NCBI GenBank assembly: GCA_002215675.1
Contig: NGFH01000005.1
Coordinates: forward strand, 248,001 to 312,000
DNA: 64,000 nt
DNA from: Bacteroidetes bacterium 2013_40CM_41_45
GTDB taxonomy: Bacteria > Bacteroidota > Bacteroidia > AKYH767-A > 2013-40CM-41-45
Direction of reading: 5' to 3'
Positions 16,738 to 25,105 of the stretch are shown piece after piece; within the stretch, counting starts at the first letter, position 1; each line of letters starts with the position of its first letter. Position numbers and translations under genes: made by a program. The notes under the pieces were generated by a model, which was not told where the DNA came from, did no database searches, and saw only the letters and a program-made list of their open reading frames with translations.

Positions 16738-18036
16738 TCACACCTGCCTGAGCTTAAACCGCACTAATGCTTTATTAAGCACTGAGCCAAACAGGTAATT
16801 CGGATTAAGTTTTATGCCGCGGCTCTTGAGATGGTTTATTCGGAAGAAATTATAGAAACGGCTATAATTACCTGCGCGAGGTTTCTGAAGGCGCCCGTTG
16901 ATTTGTGTTGTGTCCATTCCATAAGGGAACTTAAGGCAGAACAAAAGTGATTCTGACGAGAGAGAAACATCGCACTCGTCTTCGGATCTGGAACCGGGAA
17001 CGAGTCCATCCGTAAGCGAAAAACGAAAAGATTGATTATGGTCCCAAAGGAAGATATAACTGTCGCGCAAATAAAATTTAAGAATAGCGCTGTTGTTGTT
17101 GCGCAGGTCGCTGACAAAATTTTCAGCTGCTGCAGTAATTTCTTCAATTGTTTTCTTAACATTCCATTCCTGCTTTACGTCCTTACTGGCGGCAATGCCG
17201 GCAAAGTCATCCTCATACATTTTAATCGACTTTTCATTGTCGTGCGCCTGCCCAAACTCATACTCTTCGTTGTTATATAATATTACCGGGGTGGTATCCG
17301 TATGTCTTGCAAGAAAATCATGCGTCTTGCGGGCTGTATTAATTGAATCGTTCAGATAAAAATTTTCCTCGTGGCAGAAATAAATATAGCTGGCAATAGG
17401 TATGGTTACCTTCGGTTTAAAGTTATCCGTCTGAAATTTTACCCACAATAATTTTTCATCGGCAATGCGCTTTCTGTATTCCACGGCATCGCGGTTGCCT
17501 GCCCAGTATGCATAGGAGAACTGTGTAAGCAAGATGTCCACATCACCCACAAGCTGCTTGATATATTCCAACGCATCTTTATTACGGATTCCGCAGTCGT
17601 TGGTATTAAGAATGGTTAACCCGCCAACACGATAACATATCCAGCTGTCGCCCTCAGAAAAATGTTCGCACAGCACTTTAAAATCAGGAGCCAGCGTATA
17701 CCACTTTCCTTTTTCCATCTCCATGATGGATTTAAAATTCGCTTTGCGGCAATACTCAACCACTCTGCCGTCAATGGTTTTCTGGAAAAGAACGGTAATA
17801 TTTTTTTTATGATTCGGGTCAATTTTTTTTAAGTTAGGAGGATAAAAATGGTCGGGGTGCTCATGGGAAAACCAGATGTAGTTTATGTTCCCGAACTCAT
17901 CGTACCTGAGCCGCGTGGGGCTTATGAAATCCCAGCCGTTATTAAAGACCCTTCCTTCAAGCCAGGGGTCATTGATGATGGAAACACCATTGTGCTCAAT
18001 GATAAAACAGGCGTGGTTTACAAAGCGTATTTTCAT
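16738..18036 (-). CDS. MBL-fold metallohydrolase with C-terminal extension
   Basis: The 432-residue protein has an N-terminal metallo-beta-lactamase fold: FVNHACFIIEHNGVSIINDPW and the metal-binding HEHPDH motif (His58, His60, Asp62, His63), with ILNTNDCGIRN as a further strand. The layout resembles UlaG/CMP-N-acetylneuraminate hydroxylase-like MBL proteins, not true beta-lactamases. The C-terminal about 130 residues (YLRDSYIFLWDHNQSFRFSL, CDVSLSSESLLF) look like an SCP2-type lipid-binding domain, which is a weaker inference. There is no signal peptide. Substrate unknown. Sialic-acid or sugar-lipid chemistry is a possibility that the neighbours do not support directly. Confidence 0.7.
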   Translation of the reverse strand: MKIRFVNHACFIIEHNGVSIINDPWLEGRVFNNGWDFISPTRLRYDEFGNINYIWFSHEHPDHFYPPNLKKIDPNHKKNITVLFQKTIDGRVVEYCRKANFKSIMEMEKGKWYTLAPDFKVLCEHFSEGDSWICYRVGGLTILNTNDCGIRNKDALEYIKQLVGDVDILLTQFSYAYWAGNRDAVEYRKRIADEKLLWVKFQTDNFKPKVTIPIASYIYFCHEENFYLNDSINTARKTHDFLARHTDTTPVILYNNEEYEFGQAHDNEKSIKMYEDDFAGIAASKDVKQEWNVKKTIEEITAAAENFVSDLRNNNSAILKFYLRDSYIFLWDHNQSFRFSLTDGLVPGSRSEDECDVSLSSESLLFCLKFPYGMDTTQINGRLQKPRAGNYSRFYNFFRINHLKSRGIKLNPNYLFGSVLNKALVRFKLRQV

Positions 18037-18195
18037 ATCTCGTCAATAAATCAAAATGAAATTATCCATGAATGAAAAGAAATCTGTTACAGATTATGGC
18101 GCATAATTAAATAAAAATTTCGCACTCAGGAAAAATTTTGGTCAACATACTTTTCGGATAAGCCAACAGAAAAAGATATAATGTGAATCAGAAAC

Positions 18196-19332
18196 CTAAT
18201 CGACACTCATTATTTCAGCCGCTTCTTCTCCAATCAGCGAGCCGATGGCAATGCCCATTCCGCCCATGCGTACAGCACAATACACATGCGGTGAAATTTT
18301 TTTTACAATCGTGGTTTTCTTTTCGCCAAGTCCCATGATGCCGCTCCAACGCATTTCTACCGAAAAATTTTTCCCGGGAAGAATTACTTCTTTTAGCATT
18401 CTCTCAAGCCGGTTTTGAATCTGTTCTGTCAAACCGAAAGCTGTAGTTTGCTCGCCTTCAAAGTCCAGATTACGTCCTCCACCCAGCAAAACTCTGCCGT
18501 CCACATCGCGGAAATAATAATAACCCTCATCATAGTGAAATGTTCCTTTGAAAGGTAGATTCTCTATGGGCGATGTAATAAGCACCTGAGCCCGCGCAGG
18601 GGTGACATTTAATTCAGGGATAAGCTGCCGCGCAAAGCCATTGGTGGCGAGTAAAAGTTTTTTTGCTTTTATGATGATGCCTTCCGAAAGAACAATTTCT
18701 GCATAGGTCGTCTCATCTGTGAAGCGTTCCACATTTAACCCGTTGAGCACATTTACATTCATCGACCTGACTTTTTCTAATAATGTATTCATCATCATTC
18801 CGGCATCAATCTGCCCTTCTGCCCTGTTCCAAAGCATGTGAGAAACGTTCCCGAACCCGAACTGTTTTATGCGATTGTCTGCCACGCTGTAGACATCACT
18901 TACGCCTGTAATATCTTTTAAACGCTTGTTGAATGATACCAGAGCATCAACACATTGAAGGTAAAGTTCTTCTTGCTCCCGGGTAAAGATTTCGTAGCCC
19001 CCATGGCCCTCGTAATGCAGGTTTTGGTCGCTTAGATTGGCTCTCAGGCGCTGCAAACCATTCCAGCGCTTTGCAACAAGAGCAAATACCTCATCTTCAG
19101 AGTGATTCTTTAAATCATGAAGCAGCTCGCTCACGCTTCCAAAGCAGGCAAAGCCTGCATTGCGGGTGCTGGCGCCATAGGGCAGAAATCCGCGCTCAAG
19201 AACAAGAATATTTTGCTTTGGAAATTTTTTTCGCAGGTACAGCGCGGCATTCAGCCCTACAATACCGCTTCCGATGATGCAAAAATCTACATCGTTGAAG
19301 TACGTTTTCCGTTCCCAATAGCTTAGCTGCAC
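18196..19332 (-). CDS. FAD-dependent amine/amino-acid oxidoreductase (DAO family)
   Basis: A 378-residue DadA/glycine-oxidase-type flavoprotein. The Rossmann motif GSGIVG (21-26), Glu46 (VLERG) for the ribose and the SSxxNAG-like ASTRNAGFACFG segment (54-65) are present. The C-terminal ISPHVYCAVRMGGMGIAIGS closes the FAD site. Such enzymes oxidise D-amino acids, glycine or N-methyl compounds. The specific substrate cannot be read from the sequence. It lies 160 bp upstream of the MBL gene on the same strand and diverges from the PPIase operon across 224 bp. Family call is firm; reaction is inferred. Confidence 0.8.
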   Translation of the reverse strand: MQLSYWERKTYFNDVDFCIIGSGIVGLNAALYLRKKFPKQNILVLERGFLPYGASTRNAGFACFGSVSELLHDLKNHSEDEVFALVAKRWNGLQRLRANLSDQNLHYEGHGGYEIFTREQEELYLQCVDALVSFNKRLKDITGVSDVYSVADNRIKQFGFGNVSHMLWNRAEGQIDAGMMMNTLLEKVRSMNVNVLNGLNVERFTDETTYAEIVLSEGIIIKAKKLLLATNGFARQLIPELNVTPARAQVLITSPIENLPFKGTFHYDEGYYYFRDVDGRVLLGGGRNLDFEGEQTTAFGLTEQIQNRLERMLKEVILPGKNFSVEMRWSGIMGLGEKKTTIVKKISPHVYCAVRMGGMGIAIGSLIGEEAAEIMSVD

Positions 19333-19448
19333 CGGTAATATAATAATGGTGCAAACTTAAAAGTTCCGTCCGGAATCCATCCTGTTCATTATTAATGCCT
19401 AAAGGTGAAGGCTGGTCTTCTGACTTCATTGCTCATTCATACTTTTTC

Positions 19449-19477
19449 TTGCTCATTTGCCGACTTTGTTAAATTTG
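19449..19477 (+). promoter_or_regulatory. Putative promoter of the PPIase operon
   Basis: TTG at 19449-19451, an 18-bp spacer and TAAATTTG at 19470-19477 match the Bacteroidota -33/-7 arrangement well. The predicted start lies about 70 bp upstream of the first PPIase ATG, leaving a leader that contains a TTTAGTGTTTAG short repeat. Confidence 0.6.
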
Positions 19478-19556
19478 CAGCCCCCTCAAAAAAGTTCAGG
19501 GTTTAGTGTTTAGAATTTAGTGTTTAATTTTCACTTATTACCATAACATTTATCAC

Positions 19557-21656
19557 ATGAAAAAAATACTTTTTTTATTTATTGTCGCCTTTACTTGCTG
19601 CGGGAATCTGGTTGCCCAGCAGAGCGCAGACCCTGTCATGCTTACCGTTGCGGGTGAAAATGTTTCGCGCTCCGAGTTTGAGAAGGTGTTTCTGAAAAAC
19701 AACCGCGATGAAAAGAAAGACCGCAAGGCGCTGGAAGAGTATCTCAACCTTTTTATCAATTACAAGCTAAAGGTGAAAGAGGCTCTTGATTCAGGGCTTG
19801 ATACGGTAAAGAGCTTTACCGATGAGCTCGGTGGTTACCGCAAGCAGCTTGCGCAACCTTACCTTACCGATAAGGAAGTGACCGAAAAACTCTTGCGCGA
19901 AGCATACGAGCGCATGAAAAAAGATGTCCGCGCCAGCCATATTCTTGCCATGGTAGCTCAAGACGCCCTGCCCAGGGATACGGCTGCTGCATGGCTGCGC
20001 ATGAGCATTATCCGCGACTTCGTTAACGGAAAAAATGTCTCTAATGAAAAAATTACTGAATACGAAGCAGCCGTAAATAAAACTCTGGACCATAAAGCTA
20101 CCGGCTATGCAAAGGATTCTACAGAAGCGAGAAAGAAAATCAACTCGCTGCACGAACTTGCAAAACAAAAGCCGCTGCCAGGCGAAGACCGGTTTGCGCT
20201 TGCTGCACGAGTAACCAGCGAAGACCCTTCGGCTAAAGATAACAGCGGTGATTTGGGTTTCTTTACTGCACTTCAGATGGTTTACCCATTTGAGACTACT
20301 GCTTATACATTAAAGAAAGGAGAAATTTCTACACCGGTGCGCACGCGTTTCGGATACCATATCATAAAAGTAACCGACTCCAGGTCAAACCAGGGCGAGG
20401 TGAAAGTGGCGCATATTATGGTGAAATCGCCCACCGGCGCAACCCCAGGCGACTCTATTAATGCCAAGACAAGAATTGATTCTATCTACAAGCAGTTAAA
20501 AGGCGGTGCTAAATTCGAAGACCTGGCCAATAAATATTCCGATGACCAGGGCTCGGCAAAGAACAATGGTGTGCTGCCTGCTTTCGGCACAGGACGAATG
20601 GTGCCCGAATTTGAAGCAGCTGCTTTTGCTATTAAAAACCCGGGCGAATATTCGCAGCCCGTTCGCACAGCATATGGCTGGCATATCATCAAGCTGCTTG
20701 AAAGAAAAACCATTCCGCCTTTCGACAGCATGCAGGCAGAACTCAAGTCAAGAGTTTCTAAAGACAGCCGTTCCGATTTAAGCAAGACATCTTTCCTGGT
20801 GCGCATAAAAACTAAGTACAACTTTAAAGAGTATTCAAAAGCCAAAGAAGAATTTTACAAGGTGATTGATTCTACGCTGGCACAGGCAACATGGCTGAAG
20901 GAAAGAGCGGACAATCTTAATAAGCCCATGTTCACTCTTCTTGACAAAAATTATACGCAGCAGGACTTTGCGGATTTTCTCATCAGTCACCAGTCGAAGA
21001 AAACCAATATTCCTCTGCGCACCTTGTACGATAACCTCTACAATGATTTTGTAAACCAAAGCGTGCTTGCCTTTGAAGAAGGCCGGTTGGAGATTAACTA
21101 TCCCGAGTTTAAATCGCTCATGCAGGAATATCATGACGGAATTCTTCTCTTTGACCTTACCGATAAGAAAGTGTGGAGTAAAGCTGTGAAGGATACCACG
21201 GGTCTGAAAGAATTTTACCAGAAGAATAAAAACAACTACATGTGGGGCGAGCGCATTGATGCTGTCATCTACACATGTGCCAATGCCGATGTTGCCAAAA
21301 AAGTTCACAAGATGCTCGCTAAAAATATTTCTGCTGACAGCTTGCTGAGCACGTATAACAAAGACAACAAGACCAATCTTCAAATCAAGTCGGGAATATT
21401 TTCGAAAGGAGATAACGAAATCATTGACTCGATTGCATGGATGCCGGGAATAACAAAGGATATGCCTAAAAACAGCCAGGTCGTATTTGTGGATGTAAAG
21501 AAAAAAATTGCTCCCGAACCAAAAACCCTGGATGAAGCGCGTGGCATGATAACGGCCGATTACCAAGCCTTCCTTGAAAAAGACTGGATTGAATCTCTGC
21601 GTAAAAAATATTCATACCACTTAAACCAGGACGTTTTCAGTTCTCTTATACATTAA
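19557..21656 (+). CDS. Periplasmic peptidyl-prolyl isomerase with two parvulin domains
   Basis: The 699-residue protein has a signal peptide (about 1-20, ending VAQQ), a SurA-type N-terminal chaperone region and two PpiC/parvulin domains. In the first domain the opening strand VRASHIL (about 124-130) is separated by some 80 residues from the rest (DNSGDLGFFTALQMVYPFE ... GYHIIKV, about 230-276). The second runs from VKVAHIMV to GWHIIKLLE (about 283-385) without a break. The C-terminal 300 residues are family-specific. It should help outer-membrane protein folding in the periplasm. It heads a run of three related genes (16 bp, then a 4-bp overlap) that ends with moxR. Confidence 0.88.
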   Translation: MKKILFLFIVAFTCCGNLVAQQSADPVMLTVAGENVSRSEFEKVFLKNNRDEKKDRKALEEYLNLFINYKLKVKEALDSGLDTVKSFTDELGGYRKQLAQPYLTDKEVTEKLLREAYERMKKDVRASHILAMVAQDALPRDTAAAWLRMSIIRDFVNGKNVSNEKITEYEAAVNKTLDHKATGYAKDSTEARKKINSLHELAKQKPLPGEDRFALAARVTSEDPSAKDNSGDLGFFTALQMVYPFETTAYTLKKGEISTPVRTRFGYHIIKVTDSRSNQGEVKVAHIMVKSPTGATPGDSINAKTRIDSIYKQLKGGAKFEDLANKYSDDQGSAKNNGVLPAFGTGRMVPEFEAAAFAIKNPGEYSQPVRTAYGWHIIKLLERKTIPPFDSMQAELKSRVSKDSRSDLSKTSFLVRIKTKYNFKEYSKAKEEFYKVIDSTLAQATWLKERADNLNKPMFTLLDKNYTQQDFADFLISHQSKKTNIPLRTLYDNLYNDFVNQSVLAFEEGRLEINYPEFKSLMQEYHDGILLFDLTDKKVWSKAVKDTTGLKEFYQKNKNNYMWGERIDAVIYTCANADVAKKVHKMLAKNISADSLLSTYNKDNKTNLQIKSGIFSKGDNEIIDSIAWMPGITKDMPKNSQVVFVDVKKKIAPEPKTLDEARGMITADYQAFLEKDWIESLRKKYSYHLNQDVFSSLIH

Positions 21657-21716
21657 TAAAATATTTTTCCATTGATGGCGTTTTATTTCGAAAAAGTAAA
21701 ACGCCATTCTTTTTTC

Positions 21717-22574
21717 ATGCGCTACCGTCTTCTTGCAATTCTCATTGTGCTATTGGTTGCCGGCTGCAAAAAAAAGAAACAGGGCGCAGAGGACGTTCCC
21801 ATTGCAAAGGCGTATGGTAAAGTATTGAACATGTCGGATATTGAAGACATTGCAAAGGGCGCCGGAGGTGGTGATGACAGCATAGTGAAAGTAAACGCCT
21901 TTATAGAACAGTGGCTTCGGCAGCAGATATTGCTTTACAAAGCGGAACAAATACTTGACGAGGAGAAAAAAGATGTGGAGCGGCAGCTGGAAGAGTACCG
22001 TAAATCACTTTTGATTTTTAATTACGAAAGAGAATATGTCAACAGCCATCTTGATACCTCGGTGTCTGAAAACGAGATTAAAGAATTCTATGATTCTCAC
22101 CAGGACGATTTTATTCTTAAAGACAACATCATTAAAGTGAATTATCTTATCCTCGATAAAAAAAGTCCGAGACTGGAAAAGGTAAGAACCTGGTTCAGGT
22201 CTGACGGAGAGCGCGAGCAAAAACAACTGCGGGAGTATGCATTTCAGTATGCTATAAATTCTTTCTTCGATAATGACGCATGGCTTTTGTTTGACAACTT
22301 ATTAAAACAAATCCCCATCAAAACTTACGACAAAGAAGAATATCTTCGCAACAATCGTTTCATCGAGGCGCAGGATTCGTCTTACATTTATCTTGTAAAC
22401 ATAAAAGGGTTTAAGATTAAAGACAGCGTTTCTCCGCTAAGCTTTGAAACTGAAAATATCCGGACTATGATATTGAACAAAAGAAAATTGAAGCTTGTAG
22501 AAGAAATGGAAAAAAATATTTATGACGAAGCGCTGAAAAAAGGCGATGCGGATATTATTGTTAAAACAAAATGA
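21717..22574 (+). CDS. SurA/PpiC-related lipoprotein
   Basis: The ATG at 21717 gives a canonical lipoprotein start (MRYRLLAILIVLLVAGC, Cys17). An in-frame ATG at 21672 would add 15 residues and weaken the signal. The 285-residue product is rich in charged helices with SVSENEIKEFYDSHQDDFIL, the helix typical of the SurA/PrsA N-terminal chaperone part, but I see no complete parvulin core. It lies between two PPIases with a 4-bp overlap to the next gene. It is probably a periplasm-facing chaperone component, and enzymatic activity is unlikely on the visible sequence. Confidence 0.7.
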   Translation: MRYRLLAILIVLLVAGCKKKKQGAEDVPIAKAYGKVLNMSDIEDIAKGAGGGDDSIVKVNAFIEQWLRQQILLYKAEQILDEEKKDVERQLEEYRKSLLIFNYEREYVNSHLDTSVSENEIKEFYDSHQDDFILKDNIIKVNYLILDKKSPRLEKVRTWFRSDGEREQKQLREYAFQYAINSFFDNDAWLLFDNLLKQIPIKTYDKEEYLRNNRFIEAQDSSYIYLVNIKGFKIKDSVSPLSFETENIRTMILNKRKLKLVEEMEKNIYDEALKKGDADIIVKTK

Positions 22575-23956
22575 TGAAAGTAAAAAATTGGTCATTAGTC
22601 AATAGTCATTGGTCATTGCTGGTTCTGGCTTTTTGCCTTACGGTGCCGCAGGCATTTTCACAACCGGCGGTGATTGATGAAGTGGTTGCCATAGTAGGAA
22701 ATCACATCATAAAAAAATCGGACGTAGAAAAACAATATCTCCAGTATATCTCGCAGGGGAACACCGAAACGGGCGGATTGCGCTGCGCCATCATCGAAAA
22801 CCTTTTGCTGCAGAAACTGCTGGTGCAACAGGCCGCTATCGACAGCGTTGATGTGAATGATTCCCAGGTTGAATCGGAACTCGATAAACGCATTCGCTAT
22901 TTTGTAAAGCAAATCGGTTCCGAACAGTTGCTCGAAGAATATTACAAAGAGCCTATTGCAAAAATTAAGGAGGATTTCCGCAAAATGGTTAAAGACCAAC
23001 TGCTGGTTCAAACCATGCAGGGCAAGATTACCAAGGAGATTTCCGCTACTCCATCGGACGTAAGAAATTACTTTAGCAACTTTCCTGCCGACAGCTTGCC
23101 CTATATGAATGCAGAACTTGAAGTGGCGCATATTGTGCTGAAGCCCCGTGTGAGCGAGCAAAAGAAACTCGAAATCAAAGAACGGCTTGAGGAATACAGG
23201 AAAAAAATTATGGGCGGAGAAGACTTTTCGGTTTACGCAGCACTATATTCTGCTGACCGCACAACGGCAAAGAAAGGTGGTGAGCTCGGTTTCTTTGAGA
23301 GAGGCGATATGGTTCCCGAGTTTGAAGCTGCTGCTTTTAAGCTGAAGCCGGGAGAGATTTCTAATGTGATAGAAACAAAATACGGTTTTCATATTCTGCA
23401 GCTTATCGAGAGAAGAGGAAACCAAATTAATGTGCGGCATATTCTTCTTCAGCCCGAAGTGGATGCAGAAGAATCAGCAAAAGCAACTGCTAAGTTAGAT
23501 AGCATTGCAAAACTTATCAGGGGCAGCAGCATGAAGTTTGAAGAAGCGGCAGAAAAATTTTCTGAAGATGAAGACACACGTTACAATGGCGGAACGCTGA
23601 TAAATCCTAATACAGGCACAACCTTATTTCAGCCCGACCAGCTCGATAAAATCCTTTTCTTCCAGATAGATACACTGCCGGTTGGCAAAATTTCTGACCC
23701 GCTGCCGATGCAATCGGTTGACGGGAAAACATGGTACCGGCTTGCGATGGTTCGTAAAAGGTCCGAGCCGCACCGGGCAAATCTTAAGGACGATTACCAG
23801 AAAATCCAGGATATTGTTTTGCAGGATAAGCAGGCAAAAGCCATGGAGAACTGGGTAAGAAAAAAAGTAAAAACATCATTTATTAAAGTGGACCAGCAAT
23901 ACTGGACATGCCCTAACCTTGACATATGGATTTCCACCGGCGGAAAATCAAATTAA
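22571..23956 (+). CDS. surA: SurA-like periplasmic chaperone/peptidyl-prolyl isomerase
   Basis: The 461-residue protein has the SurA order. A signal sequence is followed by the N-terminal chaperone helix bundle (VIDEVVAIVGNHIIKKSDVE, about residue 34 on). One clear parvulin domain runs from AHIVLK to YGFHILQLIE (about 193-280), and a second, more divergent one from VRHILLQ onward (about 288-395). It guides unfolded outer-membrane proteins to the BAM machinery. The signal peptide is odd: codons 7-16 are made of an AGTCATTGGTC-type dispersed repeat and read NWSLVNSHWSLL. The start overlaps the preceding stop by 4 bp (ATGA). SurA orthology is the best match; one-to-one equivalence is inferred. 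Confidence 0.87.
   Translation: MMKVKNWSLVNSHWSLLVLAFCLTVPQAFSQPAVIDEVVAIVGNHIIKKSDVEKQYLQYISQGNTETGGLRCAIIENLLLQKLLVQQAAIDSVDVNDSQVESELDKRIRYFVKQIGSEQLLEEYYKEPIAKIKEDFRKMVKDQLLVQTMQGKITKEISATPSDVRNYFSNFPADSLPYMNAELEVAHIVLKPRVSEQKKLEIKERLEEYRKKIMGGEDFSVYAALYSADRTTAKKGGELGFFERGDMVPEFEAAAFKLKPGEISNVIETKYGFHILQLIERRGNQINVRHILLQPEVDAEESAKATAKLDSIAKLIRGSSMKFEEAAEKFSEDEDTRYNGGTLINPNTGTTLFQPDQLDKILFFQIDTLPVGKISDPLPMQSVDGKTWYRLAMVRKRSEPHRANLKDDYQKIQDIVLQDKQAKAMENWVRKKVKTSFIKVDQQYWTCPNLDIWISTGGKSN
22589..22618 (+). repeat. Dispersed repeat AGTCATTGGTCATT inside the surA signal-peptide codons
   Basis: The stretch contains GGTCATTAGTCAATAGTCATTGGTCATT. The same unit occurs at 54408-54434, where it supplies the stop codon of cmk. 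Here it is translated as part of a signal peptide. Confidence 0.7.
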
Positions 23957-23985
23957 AATATAAACTCTAAACTCTAAATTTTTTT

Positions 23986-24948
23986 ATGACCGATGTAGAA
24001 GCCGTCAACCGTTTGGTTGACTCGTATAAAAAACTAAAGGAAGAAATTGCTAAAGTAATTGTGGGGCAGGACGAAGTGGTACAGGATGTGCTCATCAGCA
24101 TTTTCAGCCGCGGACATTGCCTGCTGGTGGGTGTTCCCGGCCTTGCCAAAACCCTTTTGGTAAATACCGTTGCGCAATCGCTTGGCCTTACGTACAATCG
24201 CATTCAGTTTACGCCCGACCTTATGCCTTCTGATATTATCGGCACCGAAATACTGGATGAGGCGCGACATTTTCGTTTTATTCCCGGCCCGCTGTTCGCC
24301 AACATTATTCTTGCCGATGAAATAAACCGTACGCCTCCCAAAACGCAAAGTGCACTTCTGGAAGCCATGCAGGAGCATGCTGTTACCGCTGCCGGAAAAC
24401 GATACGAGCTTTCAGAACCGTTTTTTGTTCTTGCTACACAGAATCCCATTGAGCAGGAAGGAACGTACCCTTTACCCGAAGCGCAGCTGGACCGTTTTAT
24501 GTTCAATGTGCTTCTCACCTACCCTTCTTATGCGCAGGAAATTTCTGTAGTAAAAAATACAACGTCCGATTATACTCCTAAAGTCAACAAAATTATTTCG
24601 GGAGAAGAAATTGTCTTTTACCAGCAGTTAGTGCGCAAAATTCCAGTTCCCGAAAATGTAATAAGCTATGCCGTTACGCTGGCATCGCGCACAAGGCCCC
24701 ATACAGATAAAGCGACACAGGAAGCAAACGAGTATTTAAGCTGGGGAGCCGGGCCGCGCGCCTCGCAGTATCTTGTTATAGGAGCCAAGTGCCATGCTGC
24801 TTTCCATGGAAAATATTCTCCTGATATTGACGATGTGAAATCTGTTGCTCCGGCCATATTGCGTCACCGCCTGGTGCGCAACTACAAAGCAGAAGCCGAA
24901 AATATTTCTGTCGAAAATATTGTAGAGCGGTTGCTGAAGATGGAATAA
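23986..24948 (+). CDS. moxR: MoxR-family AAA+ ATPase
   Basis: The 320-residue protein is a MoxR AAA+ ATPase with KVIVGQDEVVQDVLI, Walker A GVPGLAKT (49-56), Walker B ILADEINR (Asp111-Glu112), QSALLEAMQE and the sensor region ATQNPIEQEGTYPLPEAQLDRF. MoxR proteins act as chaperones in assembly of protein complexes, usually with a DUF58/VWA-domain partner encoded next door. Here it follows surA by 29 bp and no DUF58 or VWA gene is present, so its partner is elsewhere or it works with the envelope folding genes. A terminator-like hairpin follows. Confidence 0.93.
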   Translation: MTDVEAVNRLVDSYKKLKEEIAKVIVGQDEVVQDVLISIFSRGHCLLVGVPGLAKTLLVNTVAQSLGLTYNRIQFTPDLMPSDIIGTEILDEARHFRFIPGPLFANIILADEINRTPPKTQSALLEAMQEHAVTAAGKRYELSEPFFVLATQNPIEQEGTYPLPEAQLDRFMFNVLLTYPSYAQEISVVKNTTSDYTPKVNKIISGEEIVFYQQLVRKIPVPENVISYAVTLASRTRPHTDKATQEANEYLSWGAGPRASQYLVIGAKCHAAFHGKYSPDIDDVKSVAPAILRHRLVRNYKAEAENISVENIVERLLKME

Positions 24949-24984
24949 GTGAGCTCGCCGTTTTGGGTGATCCATATTTTTTTT

Positions 24985-25022
24985 GCAAAAGGTTCTCCGG
25001 GTTTTACGGAAGAACCTTTTGC
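24985..25022 (+). terminator. Terminator-like hairpin after moxR
   Basis: GCAAAAGGTTCT and AGAACCTTTTGC form a perfect 12-bp stem around a CCGG/TTTTA/CGGA loop region, 37 bp after the moxR stop. It has T residues within the 3' arm but only a weak T run after it. Confidence 0.7.
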
Positions 25023-25105
25023 ATTTACAAAAAGAATTGTTAAAACGTAAAAATAAATGGTAACTTGGCAGAGTAATATTTCACCTGATGTAAAATCATG
25101 CCTGC

